From Typhlomys cinereus (lineage: Eukaryota; Chordata; Mammalia; Rodentia; Platacanthomyidae): a stretch of DNA of 64,000 nucleotides. Position numbers and translations under genes: made by a program. Below the pieces are notes generated by a model that worked only from the letters and a program-made list of their open reading frames with translations, was not told where the DNA came from and made no database searches. Where the stretch lies: assembly GCA_023101885.1 (NCBI GenBank), contig JALPQD010000394.1, positions 1,920,581-1,984,580 of the forward strand. The letters are read 5' to 3'. Of this stretch, positions 11,700-24,469 are shown in pieces; positions within the stretch are counted from its first letter, which is position 1; each line of letters starts with the position of its first letter.

Positions 11700-13570
11700 T
11701 CAAATAAGAATCTCAATAAATGCTGAAAACACCTTTAAAAGATCCAAAAACTTTTCATAATAAAAACTTTAGCAAGACTAAGGGTGAAGGGAACATTGAT
11801 TTCAAATTATGCTACAGAACCATAGTGATAAAAACAACATGGTACTCAAACAAAATCAGACATTGCATATCATTGAAATAGATCAAATGATCCAAATAAA
11901 GGTCTATGCAACTAAAGCAAAATGACTTTTTTATAGATCAAGCATGCACATTGAAGCAAAGAAAATATCCATAACAAATGATTCTGGGAAAACTGTATGT
12001 CACCACAAGGAAAATAAGACTAGATTCTTTATCTCAAACCTTGCACAAAACTGAATTCCAAATGGATGAAGGACTCCTATTTAAAATTTTAAGCTCTAAA
12101 ATTGCTATAGAAATGGGGGTATGTTGCAAGTTATTCGTCTATATGTACTTTGTAAGGACTTTCTGAATAACCCTCCAGTTGTTCTTGAAATAAGATAAAC
12201 CTTTGAACAGATGAATTTAGGAAAATGCTACTCAAAAGTGACAACTGAGCAAAGAGACGACCTATGTAGTTGGAGGAAACTTTTGCCAGGTATATATCTG
12301 ACAGAGTAATAATGACAATGACATATAACAAAGCTCAAAACACTAAATATAAAAAATCCAACCCAATAAAAAATGGTCTATGGTGTTGAACAGAGAACTC
12401 ACAAAATAATAAAAATGATAGAAGCAAATAACACCAAATTCTGAATGAAGATTGTGGAAACAGGAACCCTAACTCACTGTTGGAATCCTAATTCATTGTA
12501 GCCACTATGGAAATCAGTGTGAAGTTTTCTCAAAAAGCTAAAATGAATGTTAATGTAAGATTCAGCTATACCATTGTAGGGTGTTTACCCAAAAATCTCT
12601 CTGCCCTGTGACAGAGATTCCAGCTCATGCATCTTCCCTGACACCCTATACATAATAGGAAATGGAACTAATCTTGATGTCCATCACATAATGAGTAAAT
12701 AATGAAAATATGGTTACATCTACAAAGTGGAATTCTATTCATCAGTGGAGAAAATAAAGTTTTGAAGCTTGCAATAAAATGAATATAACTATAAAATCTT
12801 TGAGTGAGTTATTCCAGGCCCAGGAAGATGAACATCACATAGCAACAATAGTTTTTCCCAGATTTAGATCCTCCTAAGCAAAACACGCCACTACATCAGT
12901 AGGAACATGGCTGTTTTGGGGGTTAACCCACCACTTCCTGGTTGGATATGAGGTTTGTTCCATGGGATAGAGTGTATTCCTGGTACTGTAAACCTGGTAA
13001 AACAGCTATGGATATGGAAAACGGTGGCCTTATAGGCAATATACCATTATTGTTTTGCTCAATGGACATGCAATTGAACAGTCTTCTAAATATGTTTATC
13101 ATCACAGACTATTGACATCCTGGATCTGAGGAATTTCTTTTTGCAGTGGTTGCTGGTTAATGGAAAGGCTCAAGACCGGCTACAGTATTGGGAATCAATG
13201 ACTACTCAGTGCTCAGCCATAAACAAGACACATTATCTGCTCCATGACCAAGTGAACTTCAAAAAAAGAAGGCAGAAAGAATGTAAGAGCCAGACTATGC
13301 TGAGGTGTACTGTGAAATGCTGACTTCTGTGCAGGGCTTGGCCATTGAAATCATGAGCATACAGCATCTGTGGCTCAAGACTGCTTCCTTCATGAATGGG
13401 AGAGGGGCTCATGAGGCTGCATCACTCTTAGAGGAGCTACTGGTAGCCAATGGATACTGGTAAAGAGAGACATTTTAAACCTTCAGAGGCTTAGCCACAA
13501 GTACATTGTTCATGTTCCAGGGAATATTTCTCAATAGTCATTCAAGCAAACAAAATTGAGCTCATCTGGT
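11700..13570 (+). mobile_element. Old L1: ORF2 3' part plus 3' UTR
   Basis: Plus-strand L1. ORF2 landmarks run in order: AACATGGTACTCAAAC (11838 on), GAATTCCAAATGGATGAAGG (12053), GTGGAAACAGGAACCC (12455), and GGAATTCTATTCATC (12729). After about 12860 comes a long 3' UTR unlike that of the young family, with CTCAGTGCTCAGCCATAAAC near 13206, resembling old rodent Lx-type L1. No reading frame is intact. Confidence 0.7.
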
Positions 13571-13574
13571 TAAA

Positions 13575-16078
13575 AAAAAAATTTGAAAGTAGAAGGGGTC
13601 AATAATAGCAGGATTTCAATAAGGATAATGTAAGACGAAAGACGTCATAGTACATTTAATATCTATATAAAAATGTGAAAAAGAAAAGAATATATGATTG
13701 CTGATTGGTGCAGTAGGTTGCTTTTGAATCTACTTCGCCAATATAGATTCTTATTTTATCATCTTTTTAAGACTACAAACAGAAACTAAGTGCATGTATA
13801 TCATACCCAATCTATTGCTCCATGTGAGACAGTGAAAGTTTCCTGTATTAAAGATGTATGTTCATATTCCAACTACTCCACTTCCTGATATTTATAAATG
13901 AACAAGTACATAAAATATAAAACATCTATTAAACATCATTACCAGAGATATATCCCCTTTACCAAAGACCAATTTACTTGTGCTCTCAGTATATTGTACA
14001 TGGTACCACATATATCTTTTCTAGACTAATCTCTGCACAGGCAATTTTTATATGATTATGCAACTGAAAGTAGATTGTAGTCCCTTTAGCATCAGATTCA
14101 GCATATTCTATGTCACTTTCAGAAAAAGCACAGTCTTCTTCACTATTAACTAAATAAGTCATATTTTATGGCACAAAATATGAAGATACGTATATATAAA
14201 ACTAAGTGGTATACTATTCCATCATTATTTTACCTATTATCTGATAAAAGGTTATATTTTATCTTAATTTTTGTTAATGAGAACTTTTATTATATCTCTA
14301 TAGTAGTTAGATGGGAATTTGCCAATTAAATTCTTGAATGAGCTTGGAAAATATGATTTTAATCCTAAATTACCTGTCTATTATGTTTACTATAAGATTA
14401 TTAAAGTAACAAAAAGATACTTCTCTCATTGTATTTTCACATTTGGCAGAGTCAATGAATATGCTACTTATGGTAATTTTACACAACCTTAATCATCCCC
14501 ATTGGCATAGGATTCAGCTAAATGAAATGCTTTTTTGTGGTAATTTCAACATGACAAAACAATTTTTGATACTTAATGGTGTAATTTCAACATCCTAGAG
14601 AAGTTTAATGAGTTCAAATGAAATTAAACATGATCACTTTCTTTTCTAAATCTAAGTTTTAGATTCAGAGTTAAATGGTGCCAATAATATGCTCATTATA
14701 TCTAAAACCTTAAAGGACTCAAGATAAATACATTCCCTGGAAGTCTTTCATAACTACACTGTGCTTTGACAATTGTATAAATAATAGGTAAATGGATTCC
14801 ATCAGTCTGGCATATTATGTAAAGCTAAAGGCCAAATCCAGGCTTAACTCCCTTTTGATGAAATAACTGAATCAACTGATATAGGTTATTCATACACTTA
14901 AACTTCATAAAACTTGTGCACTGACTGGAACTGGTGATTCTGGCCTGTTATTGGAGATTTTTAATACAAGTAGTATGAAATGAATAAAAAGTAGTATGCT
15001 AAATTGGAATCATGAAATGGTCACAATTTTAATATTTTAAATTACCTCCATAGACTCATGTCTATATTCTTTTTAAAATAATCACTCTTCTGATTCTTCT
15101 GCCTTTTTTCAACATTGTTCACATATTCCAAATCTTTTTTGTTCAAATGCCCACATTTTCCTTTTAGCACATATTTGTTTATATTGTTACTCAGAAAATT
15201 CTGAACATTCTTCTCTAAGGACTCTTATAAATGCGTTAACTGTGATCTTTTGTAACTGGGTTTACCTTTCAGTTTCTTCAACAATAATATGAATTTGGTA
15301 AAGCCTTTAAATTTCGATAAAAAGAAAGAAAATTGAGCTTTTGCTGAGAGGTTAAATGCATCTGCCACCATTTGCTAATTAATGTAACAATATGGAACCT
15401 TGCCAAAGTCAGAGAGTTAAAATTCAACACTTCATTGATTCTAGTTTTAAATAAAATTGGTACACAAGTACCTGTAAACTATTTTCTTACCATGGATAAA
15501 TTAAAACAGGTTAAATCTCTTAACAAAGTTGTTAGCGAATCACTTTCTGTGAAAAAGAACTAAGTTCTTTCTTTTTACATTATGCCAACGTCCTATGCAG
15601 AGTAAAAATAGTTCATTAAATATTGTACCACAAATCAAAGTGCTTTCATAAATATGTTCATTGAGTATATATACACTGAAAGAATCTACTGTGTAGAAAC
15701 TGGAACAGAAGCTGTTATACATGCCATTCAGGTTTTCCATGTTTACATTCCAGAGTTACTTTAGAACAAAGTGATTCCTTCTGGAATTAATACAGCTATA
15801 AAACCAAGGAAACTTTATTTTTTTCTTTTTCTAAGGTGTCCTCTCCAGTGGAATCACTGGAAAAAAAGCATCACAAAATTTTTAATTTTCTGAAAAAGAC
15901 TGAAATAGATAGAAAAGAACATATTTTTTCAAATTTTCTAACAAATATTTTTATTTCAAACTCCCTAATCAAAATGTTTTGTAGTGTGCATGTTTTTTCT
16001 TATATTCAGTTTTTCATGCTTTCTTATTTTTCTTTATCATCCTACTGAGGTAGTTATAGAGCAGCCAAATTGGAAAGG
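13575..16078. other. Long AT-rich stretch, nothing recognised
   Basis: About 2.5 kb without an open frame of interest or repeat landmarks that I can place. Frames of 60-70 codons here (15372, 15836) are of the size expected by chance in AT-rich DNA. Confidence 0.5.
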
Positions 16079-16743
16079 TGTCTGAAGGTTTTCCAAAATC
16101 ATTCAATACCTTTGGGATTACCCTGAAGGAACACACCCTATTGATCTAGAGGAACTGACTCTAATCCTACACAGAGATGAAGTAGACAACTCCCCCACGA
16201 ATCTCTGTTCATGAAGGATATGCAGACTAGTTCTCCATTGTAGATAAGTCCTACTACAAGATGGGGCACAAGATCAACTGGGTTGGGCCCAAATATAAAC
16301 AGACCAATGAGAAGTGAAGGACCAAAAGCTACAATCAGGTTTGGAGAAACTGTAGCTAAACAATTAGGAAAAGTCACTTTTCTGGGGCCTGACTAAGGGT
16401 ATAAATATTCTGGACTCTGGCAGTGATCTTTGATGTCCTTACCTCTCATGGTTCTCCACGTCTGGAGTCCATGAGTTCCAGCTTCTTTACCCCTCATGGA
16501 ATTACACATCTGGAATCCATGAGTTCTTACCTGACTTTTTTCTTACCACACATTGATTCCATGTCTGGAGTCCATGAGTTCTCCAGGGCTCTTTTTCCTC
16601 TTAGGAGTTCCATGACTTTTGTTCTTTCTCTCCTCTAATAAACTCTGCCTCAATACTCTATGGGTATTCTGATTTTAATCTGAAACTCCCAAACACAAGA
16701 ACCTGGACACATTCAGATCCCAGAGGGATCCCCAAACACTACA
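16079..16743 (+). mobile_element. Solo LTR of an endogenous retrovirus-like element
   Basis: It has LTR order: a U3-like part, a TATA box (TATAAATA, 16400-16407), a polyadenylation signal AATAAA (16637-16642) about 235 bases downstream, and an end in ACTACA. The left edge TGTCTG at 16079 is the best TG start, but I could not find a target-site duplication, so both edges may shift by tens of bases. No primer-binding site or gag/pol sequence follows, so it is a solo LTR. The family is not assigned. Confidence 0.65.
16461..16581 (+). repeat. Three tandem-like repeats within the LTR
   Basis: TCTGGAGTCCATGAGTTC occurs at 16461-16478, with one change at 16509-16526, and exactly at 16564-16581. The preceding TTACC-CTCATG-type block is also repeated, giving units of about 48 and 55 bases. 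They lie between the TATA box and the poly(A) signal, in the presumed R region. Confidence 0.85.
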
Positions 16744-18275
16744 ATTTGTAATTGTTACAGCTCCCTGTGCTTATTACTGCATCAATAATAGAATGTCCAT
16801 TACAGGAAAGCTGCTATGAGTACTGAATTTGTGAAGTTGCATAAGGATGGTTAGGATCATGTAAAGAGCAGCTCTATTATCCAGAATTATCTCAGTAAAC
16901 TAATTCAAACTTCCTACAAGTATATTTTATTAGCATCACTGTGAAAAAATTCCTTTATGAACCAGTTATGATACAACAAGGAAAAATGTTATATTGTTTT
17001 TCGCTGTGATTTTTTTTAATCACAGGATAGAACATCTTATATATGGTTCCTGTGCAATGCATCTTCGCTAGCACTGGAATGCACGAGTGTTTCTGAATAC
17101 TCAATCTTTATACCAAGCAATGGGTGTTTGTTTTATGATCTTTAACACCAGGGTGCTAGTGCACCAGGCACAAGAGTGATGCTTAATTTTTCTGGAAATT
17201 ATTATGCTTAAGTTTTTAATAGTTAGGTTTTGAAAAAAGATTTTTTCCTATTGTCACTTAATCAGAATTAATTTTTGACAGTAAAATAAATTCCATTTCC
17301 CTATTCAAAAATTTTTCAATATGGTCTGAGTTACATAACATAAATGTCCCCTTTATGATGACTCAAATATACATGCTGAAAAATTTCCACTTTAAATAGG
17401 TCAAACTCTGTTCACCTTTATATAGATTCAGCTCACATTGAAAGTAATTTGAATTCTTACTCCAAATAGTGCCTCTTTTCCATCATTTCTGATAATTTTC
17501 TTTTCTTAGGAGGACTAATACTTACTTATAGTACAGTGATCACACAACTGACATATCCCCCTAAGAGATTGGATATGTCTTACTGAAAGATAAATATTAT
17601 GTATGAAAAGAAAAAGAAGAAAGGGGAAAGAAATGAGAAAATGACAAAGAATGAAAAAAGAGGGGAAAAAGCAGTTCATGAAAGAAAAGGACAAGTTTTT
17701 GTAGGGTAATCATCTTGAAATGCTTTATAACAATAAAACTATTAAAATATACTTCCATGAAACCATGCAATGTACACTGACAGCAGGAAAGTATGCTTTA
17801 AATATTGCTAAAGACTGGAGCTCTGCAAAAAGTTCATTTTCCATGCCTAAACCTAAGCATTGAATAGCTTTGACTTTTAAGACCTCCAAAAATGGACTTC
17901 AATCAAAACAATTGAAAAGTAGAGTTAAAATTGTTACAGGGAATTATATTAGAATCATAAAACAACTAGAACATAGTGTATGATATCATTAGTCTGGGAA
18001 CAGTATGAAAAAAGATTATTTCCATAATCATTAGTATTTAGAAGATACATAAGGAAGAAAATTATGTCAAGAAAAATAATCTACTCTGAAGGGTTTGACA
18101 TTAGTACTTTTCATGTATTGTAACTTCATATTTTGCAAACCCGTGTATGTGTGGTTGTGTTTGTTTGAGTCAAGTAACAATATTATCAAAAAGCAATGCA
18201 ATATTAAGTAAAATGCATGAAGTAATTTGACAGATGCATTAATATATTTCAATCTAAAAATAAACAAAACTTATC
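16744..18275. other. Nothing recognised; purine-rich patch
   Basis: A purine-rich low-complexity run lies at about 17605-17695. Otherwise AT-rich DNA without identifiable genes or elements. Confidence 0.45.
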
Positions 18276-18282
18276 AAATATC

Positions 18283-18975
18283 AGCCAAGGGCAGTGCAGG
18301 AGAAGCAAAACTGGAAAAAAAAAAAACAACAACAAAACATAATTGGGAAAATCAGAGCCTCTACATCAACCACCTGGAACCAGGCCAGCCTAATCTGTCC
18401 CCATCCTAAAGCTCAGGGAAATTTGTGGAAGAGGGGGCGGTGAGATTGTAAGAGCCTAAAGATGGGGAGGAGCAACGATATGCAAGATACTCCATAAAAG
18501 TTAGGGCTGAAGTAATCATAATAGGACTTTGCATGACCTGCGCAATTACCAACATATCACTGAACCCCCAAAGTCTAGCATGGATCACAAGCACTAGAAT
18601 TCTTAGAGGCAAGGGATTAACAGCCACAATAGTGTTCCTATACTAAGGGGGAACACAAAAAAAAGAGCTTTAGGTAATGCCACTGAGTCCTTACACCTCA
18701 TCAGAGAAGAGGACTCAGAGGGAAGTTTGGCATGCACATTAAAGAATGCTCCAGGAATGGAGGGGGGAGAAGGAGGCACTGGGAGGAAGGAGGGAGGATA
18801 GGAAAGGGAGGGAAAAAGGGGGGAGGGAGCAAGAGGATCCAGGGAGGAGTGGAGGGAGGGAAGGGAATGGGGTACCTATCAACTGTGTATGAGTGAAATA
18901 ACTAAATAAATAAATAAATCACCAAAAAAGGAAACTGAAAATAAATAAATAAATAAATAGATAAATAAATAAATA
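18283..18975 (+). mobile_element. Young L1, 5'-truncated 3' UTR
   Basis: Consists only of L1 3' UTR: the GGCAGTGCAGGAGAAGCAAAACTGG-type start, an AGAGGGGGCGGTGAGATTG block (18431), the G-rich polypurine tract (18757-18875), and a tail of AAAT units (18898-18980). An 8-base AAATATCA repeat flanks it (18276-18283 and 18975-18982), a possible but low-complexity target-site duplication. Confidence 0.85.
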
Positions 18976-18983
18976 AATATCAC

Positions 18984-19915
18984 CTGGAAGTTCATTAAAT
19001 GAAGATGCCAATTTAAATTCCAGAAAAAATTCTTCTGAATTCTATAACATAATATGTAAGTTTCATATTATTAGAATATACACTGAATTAAGTTTTATAA
19101 TGTGTTTTCATTTATGAGCTAATGTCCTATTCACTTACATAGAAAATAAGCAGCCAAAAATTATAAAGCAATTTAGCCAATGTCAGAGAACAAACAATTT
19201 TCTCCTTCTAACCTAGTATTCTATTATTTCTTTGCTTCTCTAACAAGCACAAGGAAATAGAACACTTGGTGACTTATATTTAAAATTTTGTTTATAATGT
19301 TAATTTTATACTACTTTTGTTATTTTACCATATAAAATCATGTGTTACATGTCTTCATTATTTTAAGCATCAGCAGCCAACTTGAACTGTTAGAAACAGA
19401 ATTAAGTATTGCAAGCATGCACGCATATAAACAGGCACAGATGTATAAATATACCTTTATAAACATACATCCAATCAGACAACCTTGCATAAACACATAC
19501 ACGATATCTAAATGAAGCTTATTCTTTGCATCACCTTGGATTTGAAACTGTCTTCTCTTCCTCTGAAATTTCAATAAATACAACCTTCGTGACAAAATGT
19601 CAAATGATCTGACATCTACCATATCTAATACATTCTTTTATATTAAAGCTAAGAGTACTATTTCTGGCAATATTTTTCTTCCGCATATGCACAAAATTGT
19701 TTCCAGTTTCCAACCATTTGTTCAATATCTTTTTCTAATATTCATAGCTTGCATTTGAGAAGAAATACACCCACATGTTCTTATCTCCCTTGGGACTACA
19801 AGATATGTGATAATTTGGAAATCATTAAGGTAACTCCAAAGAATCAGTTTCATACTTACATATGTTATGTGTTCAGTAAATAGTTCTTTCAAAAACTCAA
19901 AACTATTCTTAATGT
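18984..19915. other. Nothing recognised
   Basis: AT-rich DNA. A 94-codon minus-strand frame (19338-19622) has no features suggesting a real protein. Confidence 0.45.
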
Positions 19916-19917
19916 AG

Positions 19918-20010
19918 CAGGGGGGTCAGGGGGAGGAGGAGGGAGGGAGGGAACCGGTGTACCTACTAAGTCTGTATGAGCGGAAATAATAATAAAAATG
20001 TTTTAAAAAA
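19918..20010 (+). mobile_element. L1 3' terminus, extremely 5' truncated
   Basis: Starts inside the G-rich polypurine tract (GGGGGGTCAGGGGGAGGAGG) and continues to GTACCTACTAAG..TGTATGAGCGGAA and an A-rich tail, the same end as at 21490-21530 and 37500-37535. Confidence 0.85.
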
Positions 20011-20011
20011 T

Positions 20012-20773
20012 TAAAAAAAATAAACAGGAAAAAAATAGTGTAAATTTATAATTAGATTCATGCCAGGAAATAGACCTGAAGAGAAGAATGACTCATTAAG
20101 TTATGTGGACCATAAGATGTGCAATGGGGCAATGTTAATTTCTCGATTTATCATTATTGTAAATAATCTACTTTTAAAGCATAAATATAATTTAATTTAA
20201 ATGTAAATTTATATGATTTTCTGTTCCATTTTCAATGTGTTGTTTGCCTGCTTCTTTCTACTCAACCAACTAGTCTACAATGTACCTCTTCATAAAAGGG
20301 TAAATTTGAAATATAAATCATAGCTCTTAAAATAAAAAAAATAATTTAATGACTGAGGAAAAGTGATTTCTTATGGTTTTAAATACAAACTGTATACAAA
20401 GATAGAAGTATCATATAAAAACATGCTGGCTTTCATAATTTTTGGTCTTGTCCTTCCTTTATGCATTCCACATGACTTTTTTTACATAGTACAGAATTTT
20501 TTGACATGGAACAATTGTATTTACCACCAAAAGTAAACATATAATCATTTATTGTGGCACTTCCTGATAAAAGGTTAGTCAGAGAGATCTGAAAGGTCCA
20601 CAAACACGATAGGCTTTTGCCATTACTCTTGGTTGCTCTCCAAAAACTGCCAGTAAGACCCTATTAATGAAGGTGCAACACAAATGGATCACAGAACATG
20701 GGCAATATATATCAAATGGAATTGGTCTGAGGACTTTCTCTTTGCTGGATAGCTTACACAATACAAAGGTATG
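20012..20773. other. Nothing recognised
   Basis: No identifiable element. A segment at 20580-20770 is less AT-rich than its surroundings but matches nothing I know. Confidence 0.4.
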
Positions 20774-21035
20774 TTTTAAAAATGGACTTCAAACCAAAAG
20801 AATCATAAGAGATACAGAAGGATACTACATTTGAGTCAGAGGAACACTTCATCAGGAAGACTTCACATTAAGGAACATATACTCACCTAATATGGGCTCC
20901 TCCACATTAAACAAACACTACAATGTCTAAAACAAGAAATCAGGAAAATAATGAAATAATCTGAAATCTTACCAACAAAAAATGTCCTAGAACAGATTGA
21001 TTCAGCACAGAATTTTACCAGATATTTAAAGTACA

Positions 21036-21530
21036 GAAATTTGTGGAAGAGGGGGCGGTAAGATTGTAAGAGCCTAAAGATGGGGAGGAGCAATGATACG
21101 CAAGATACTCCATATAAGTTAGGGCCGAAGTAATCATAATAGGACTTTGCATGATCTGCGCAATTACCAACATATAATTGAACTCCCAAAGTCTAGCATG
21201 GATCACAGGCACTATGATCCTTAGAGGCAAGGGATTAACAGCCACAATAGTGTTCCTATACTAAAGGGGAACACAAAAAAGAACTCTAGGCAATGCCACT
21301 GAGTCCTTACACCTCATCAGAAAGAAGGACCCATGGGGAAGTTTGACATGCACATTAAAGGATGCTCCAGGAATGGGGGGGGGGGAACCAGCACTGGGAG
21401 AAAGGGAGGGAGGGGGGAAATGAAACGGAAAAGGGGGGAGGGAACAAGGGGATCCAGGGAGGGGTGGAAGGAGGGAGGGGAATGGGGTACTTATCAACTT
21501 TTTATGAGTGGAAGAAATAAATTAAAAAAA
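21036..21530 (+). mobile_element. Nested young L1 3' UTR
   Basis: Interrupts the reverse transcriptase region of the host L1: the host reads CCAGATATTTAAAG up to 21035 and continues with CTAATACCAACACTTC at 21531. The insert is 3' UTR only, with AGAGGGGGCGGTAAGATTG, a polypurine tract at about 21375-21483 and a short A-rich tail. It is very like 18283-18975. No clear target-site duplication was seen. Confidence 0.85.
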
Positions 21531-23292
21531 ACTAATACCAACACTTCTTAAATTATTCCATAAAATAGCAAAGGAAAGAACACTTCCAAATTCTTTCTAT
21601 GAAGCTAATATCATACTAATCCCAAAAACTAATAGACATACATTTAAAAAAGAAAACTATAGGCCAATTCCATTGATGAAAACAGAAGCAAATATTCTTA
21701 AAAAAAATAGCAAATCAAATTCAAAAACATAACAAAGAGATCATTCACTGTGATCAAGTAGGAATTATCCTGGGCACACAAGTTTGTTTCAACATAAGCA
21801 AATTAACAAATGTAGTCTATCAAACAAACAACTCCAAGTCTAAGACCATATGATACTCTCAACAGATGCAGAAAAGGCTTTTGAAAAGATCCAACACCCT
21901 TTCAGGATCAAAATCCTAGAGACTGTTGGAATGAAAGAACCTGATAAAATGAAAAAACATGATAAAAACTGTATGAACAAGCCAATACCCAGGATTATAC
22001 TAAATCGGAAAAACTTGAAGCATTAGATCAAAAAAAAAAAGACAAGTTTGTCCACTCTCACCACTTCTGTTCAATATTGTACTTGAAGTCTTAGCTATAG
22101 CCATAAGTCAAGAGAGTGAGATAAAAGGGATTCAAATCAGAAAAGAAGTCAAGATATCTCTGTTCACAGATGACATGATCACATACCTGAGAGATCCTAA
22201 AAACTCCACAAGGAAACTCCTTTAACTAATACATAAGTTCAGCAGTGAGGCAGGTTACAAAATAAACATGCAAAAACCAGTGACCTTACTATACACTAAG
22301 AATGAAAAAAGTGAAAAAGTCCAAAGAGAAACAATCCCATTTACTAGAGCCCCTAAAAACATGAAATATGTTGGTATAAATCTAACCAAAGAAGTGAGAG
22401 ACTTTTATGATGAAAACTTTAAGACCTAAAGAAAGAAATTACAGAAGACACCAGAAATTGGAAAGACATCCCATGCTCCTGAATAGGCAGAATTAACATG
22501 AAAATTCCTCTCCTACCAGCAACAATATACAGATTCAATGCTCTACCAATCAAAATCACAAAGCAATTCTTTAAAGAAGTTGACCAAACAATCTCAAAAT
22601 TCGTATGGAGGCACAAAAGACCCAGGATAGCAAAAACAATCCTAACAACACTGCTGGGGGTATCACCATACCAAACCTTAATCTATACTACAAATCCATA
22701 GTAATAAAAGCAACCTGGTACTGGCTCCAAAGTAGATAGGTAGATCAATGGATAAGGGTTGAAGACCCAGATATAAGCCCACACAATTACAGCCATTTGA
22801 ACTTTGACAAAGGAGCCCAAAAAACTCAATGGGAAAAGAATAGCATCTTCGAACAATGGTGCTAGTAAAACTGGATATCTGTATGCAGAAGATTAAAACT
22901 CACCCATACTTCTCCACCATGCACAAAAATCAACTCAAATGATCAAGAAGAGACTATAAAAACCCTAGCTGAAAGAGTAGGAAACTCCCTAGAGTAAATT
23001 GGGCTATGGCAATGTTTACTAAACAGAAACCCAATAGCACAGGCATTAGGACCAACACTCAACAAGTGGGATCTTATGAAATTAAAGAGCTTCTGTTTAG
23101 CTAAAGAGATTGTAAACTGAGCAAAATGGCAACCCACAGAATAGGAGAAAATCTTCACTAATCACATATCTGATAGAGCTCTTTTATCAAGGATGCACAA
23201 AGAACTTAAAAAATTAAACACCAATTAGAAAATTAGCCACAGAACTCAAGAGAAACTTTTCCAGGGAGGACATTGAAATATCTAACAAATAT

Positions 23293-24050
23293 CTTTTTTG
23301 ATTTTTAATACATTTTTTATTATTTCTGCTCATACAAACTTAATAGTAGACCAGTTCCCTCCTTCCCTCCTCCTCCCCCCCGAGTCCCCTGCTCCCCCTC
23401 CCCTCCCTCCCCATCCCCCAGTGCCTCCCCCCCAATTCCCAGAGAGTCCTTTATTGTGTATGCCTAATTCTCCTCTGGGTCCTCCTCTCCGATGACGTAC
23501 AAGGACCCAGTGGCATTTCCCTGAACCCTTTCTTGTGTTCCCCTTAAGCATAGGAACACTACTGTGGCTGTCAATCCCTTGCCTCCAAGGATCTTGGTGC
23601 CTTTAGCCGATGCTAGACTTTGTGAGGTCAATAGTGTGTTGGACATTGCGCAGGGCATGCAAAGTCCTATTATGATTGCTTCGGCCCTAACTAGTGTGGA
23701 GAATCCTGCAAATCATTGCTCCTTCCATCCTTTTGCTCTTACAATCTTACCGCCCCCTCTTCCGCAAATGAGCTTCAGGATGGGGAGAGATTAGGCTAAC
23801 CTAGTTCTATGTGGTTGATATAGAGTCTCTGAAGTTCTGGATTGTGGTTTGTTGATTTTCTTTTGCAGTTTTGCTGCTCCTGCAATGCCCTTCACTCCAT
23901 CCTGATGGACACTGTTTGTCACCCCCTGGTCAGAGACAAAAAGCTGTTAAACTGGAGTCTTGTTATAATAGCACATTCAAGGGTAGATGTAATAAAAGTA
24001 GGAAACCTCAGTGAGGGAGGGGTCAATCACCCATTTGCAAAATGATTACT
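23293..24050 (-). mobile_element. Nested L1 3' UTR, minus strand
   Basis: Reverse-complement L1 3' UTR: T-rich start, the C/T-rich complement of the polypurine tract (23352-23440), CCGCCCCCTCTTCCGCAAA (23751), and an end at GCAAAATGATTAC. With 24230-24469 it lies between two copies of CTAACAAATAT (23282-23292 and 24470-24480), which interrupt the host ORF2. Confidence 0.85.
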
Positions 24051-24229
24051 ATTTTTATTTTTTTAATATTTTATTTTCTATTCTTTTAGGGTATCATATG
24101 TGAATATAGTAAATTTATGTTATTTTCACCCTTTATTATCCAAATCCATCCTTCCTTTATTTTTCACTACAAATCTTCTTCCCTATCAGTTTCATTCTTC
24201 CATACACTGTCATTTCTTTTTTCTTTTTT

Positions 24230-24469
24230 TATTTTAGAGGACTTTTAATGTTTACATTGACTTTTTTTCTTTTTTCTTTTTTCTCCCACCTTTTTTCCTA
24301 ATCATACAAGCTCAAGAGGAGCCCCATCTTCTCCCTCCCTCCTCCCTCTCCAGTCATCCCCCCTTGCACTTTCCCCCATTTCCCCCTTTCTTTCAACCCC
24401 TTTCTCACTCCCCCTCTCCCAGTGACTCCCCCTTCTTCCCTCCCATCCCCTGGAGCATCCTTTTGTGTG
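24230..24469 (-). mobile_element. Second nested L1 3' end, minus strand
   Basis: T-rich start followed by ATCATACAAGCTCAAGAGGA and the C-rich polypurine complement, ending at TTTTGTGTG just before the right CTAACAAATAT. The 180 bases before it (24051-24229) are unassigned. The simplest reading is that this copy inserted first and the 23293 copy then entered its A tail region. Confidence 0.75.

Noticed and set aside
16423..16638. 71-codon frame with internal repeats.
   Set aside because: It is the in-frame translation of the LTR triple repeat between the TATA box and poly(A) signal; no evidence of a protein.
18406..18627. A similar open frame antisense to the L1 3' UTR in several copies (18406-18627, 21015-21245, 23564-23794, 50300-50536), like a conserved small protein.
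   Set aside because: The frames start only at GTG or TTG, not ATG, and similarity is explained by the copies being the same repeat. No sign of selection can be judged from this window.
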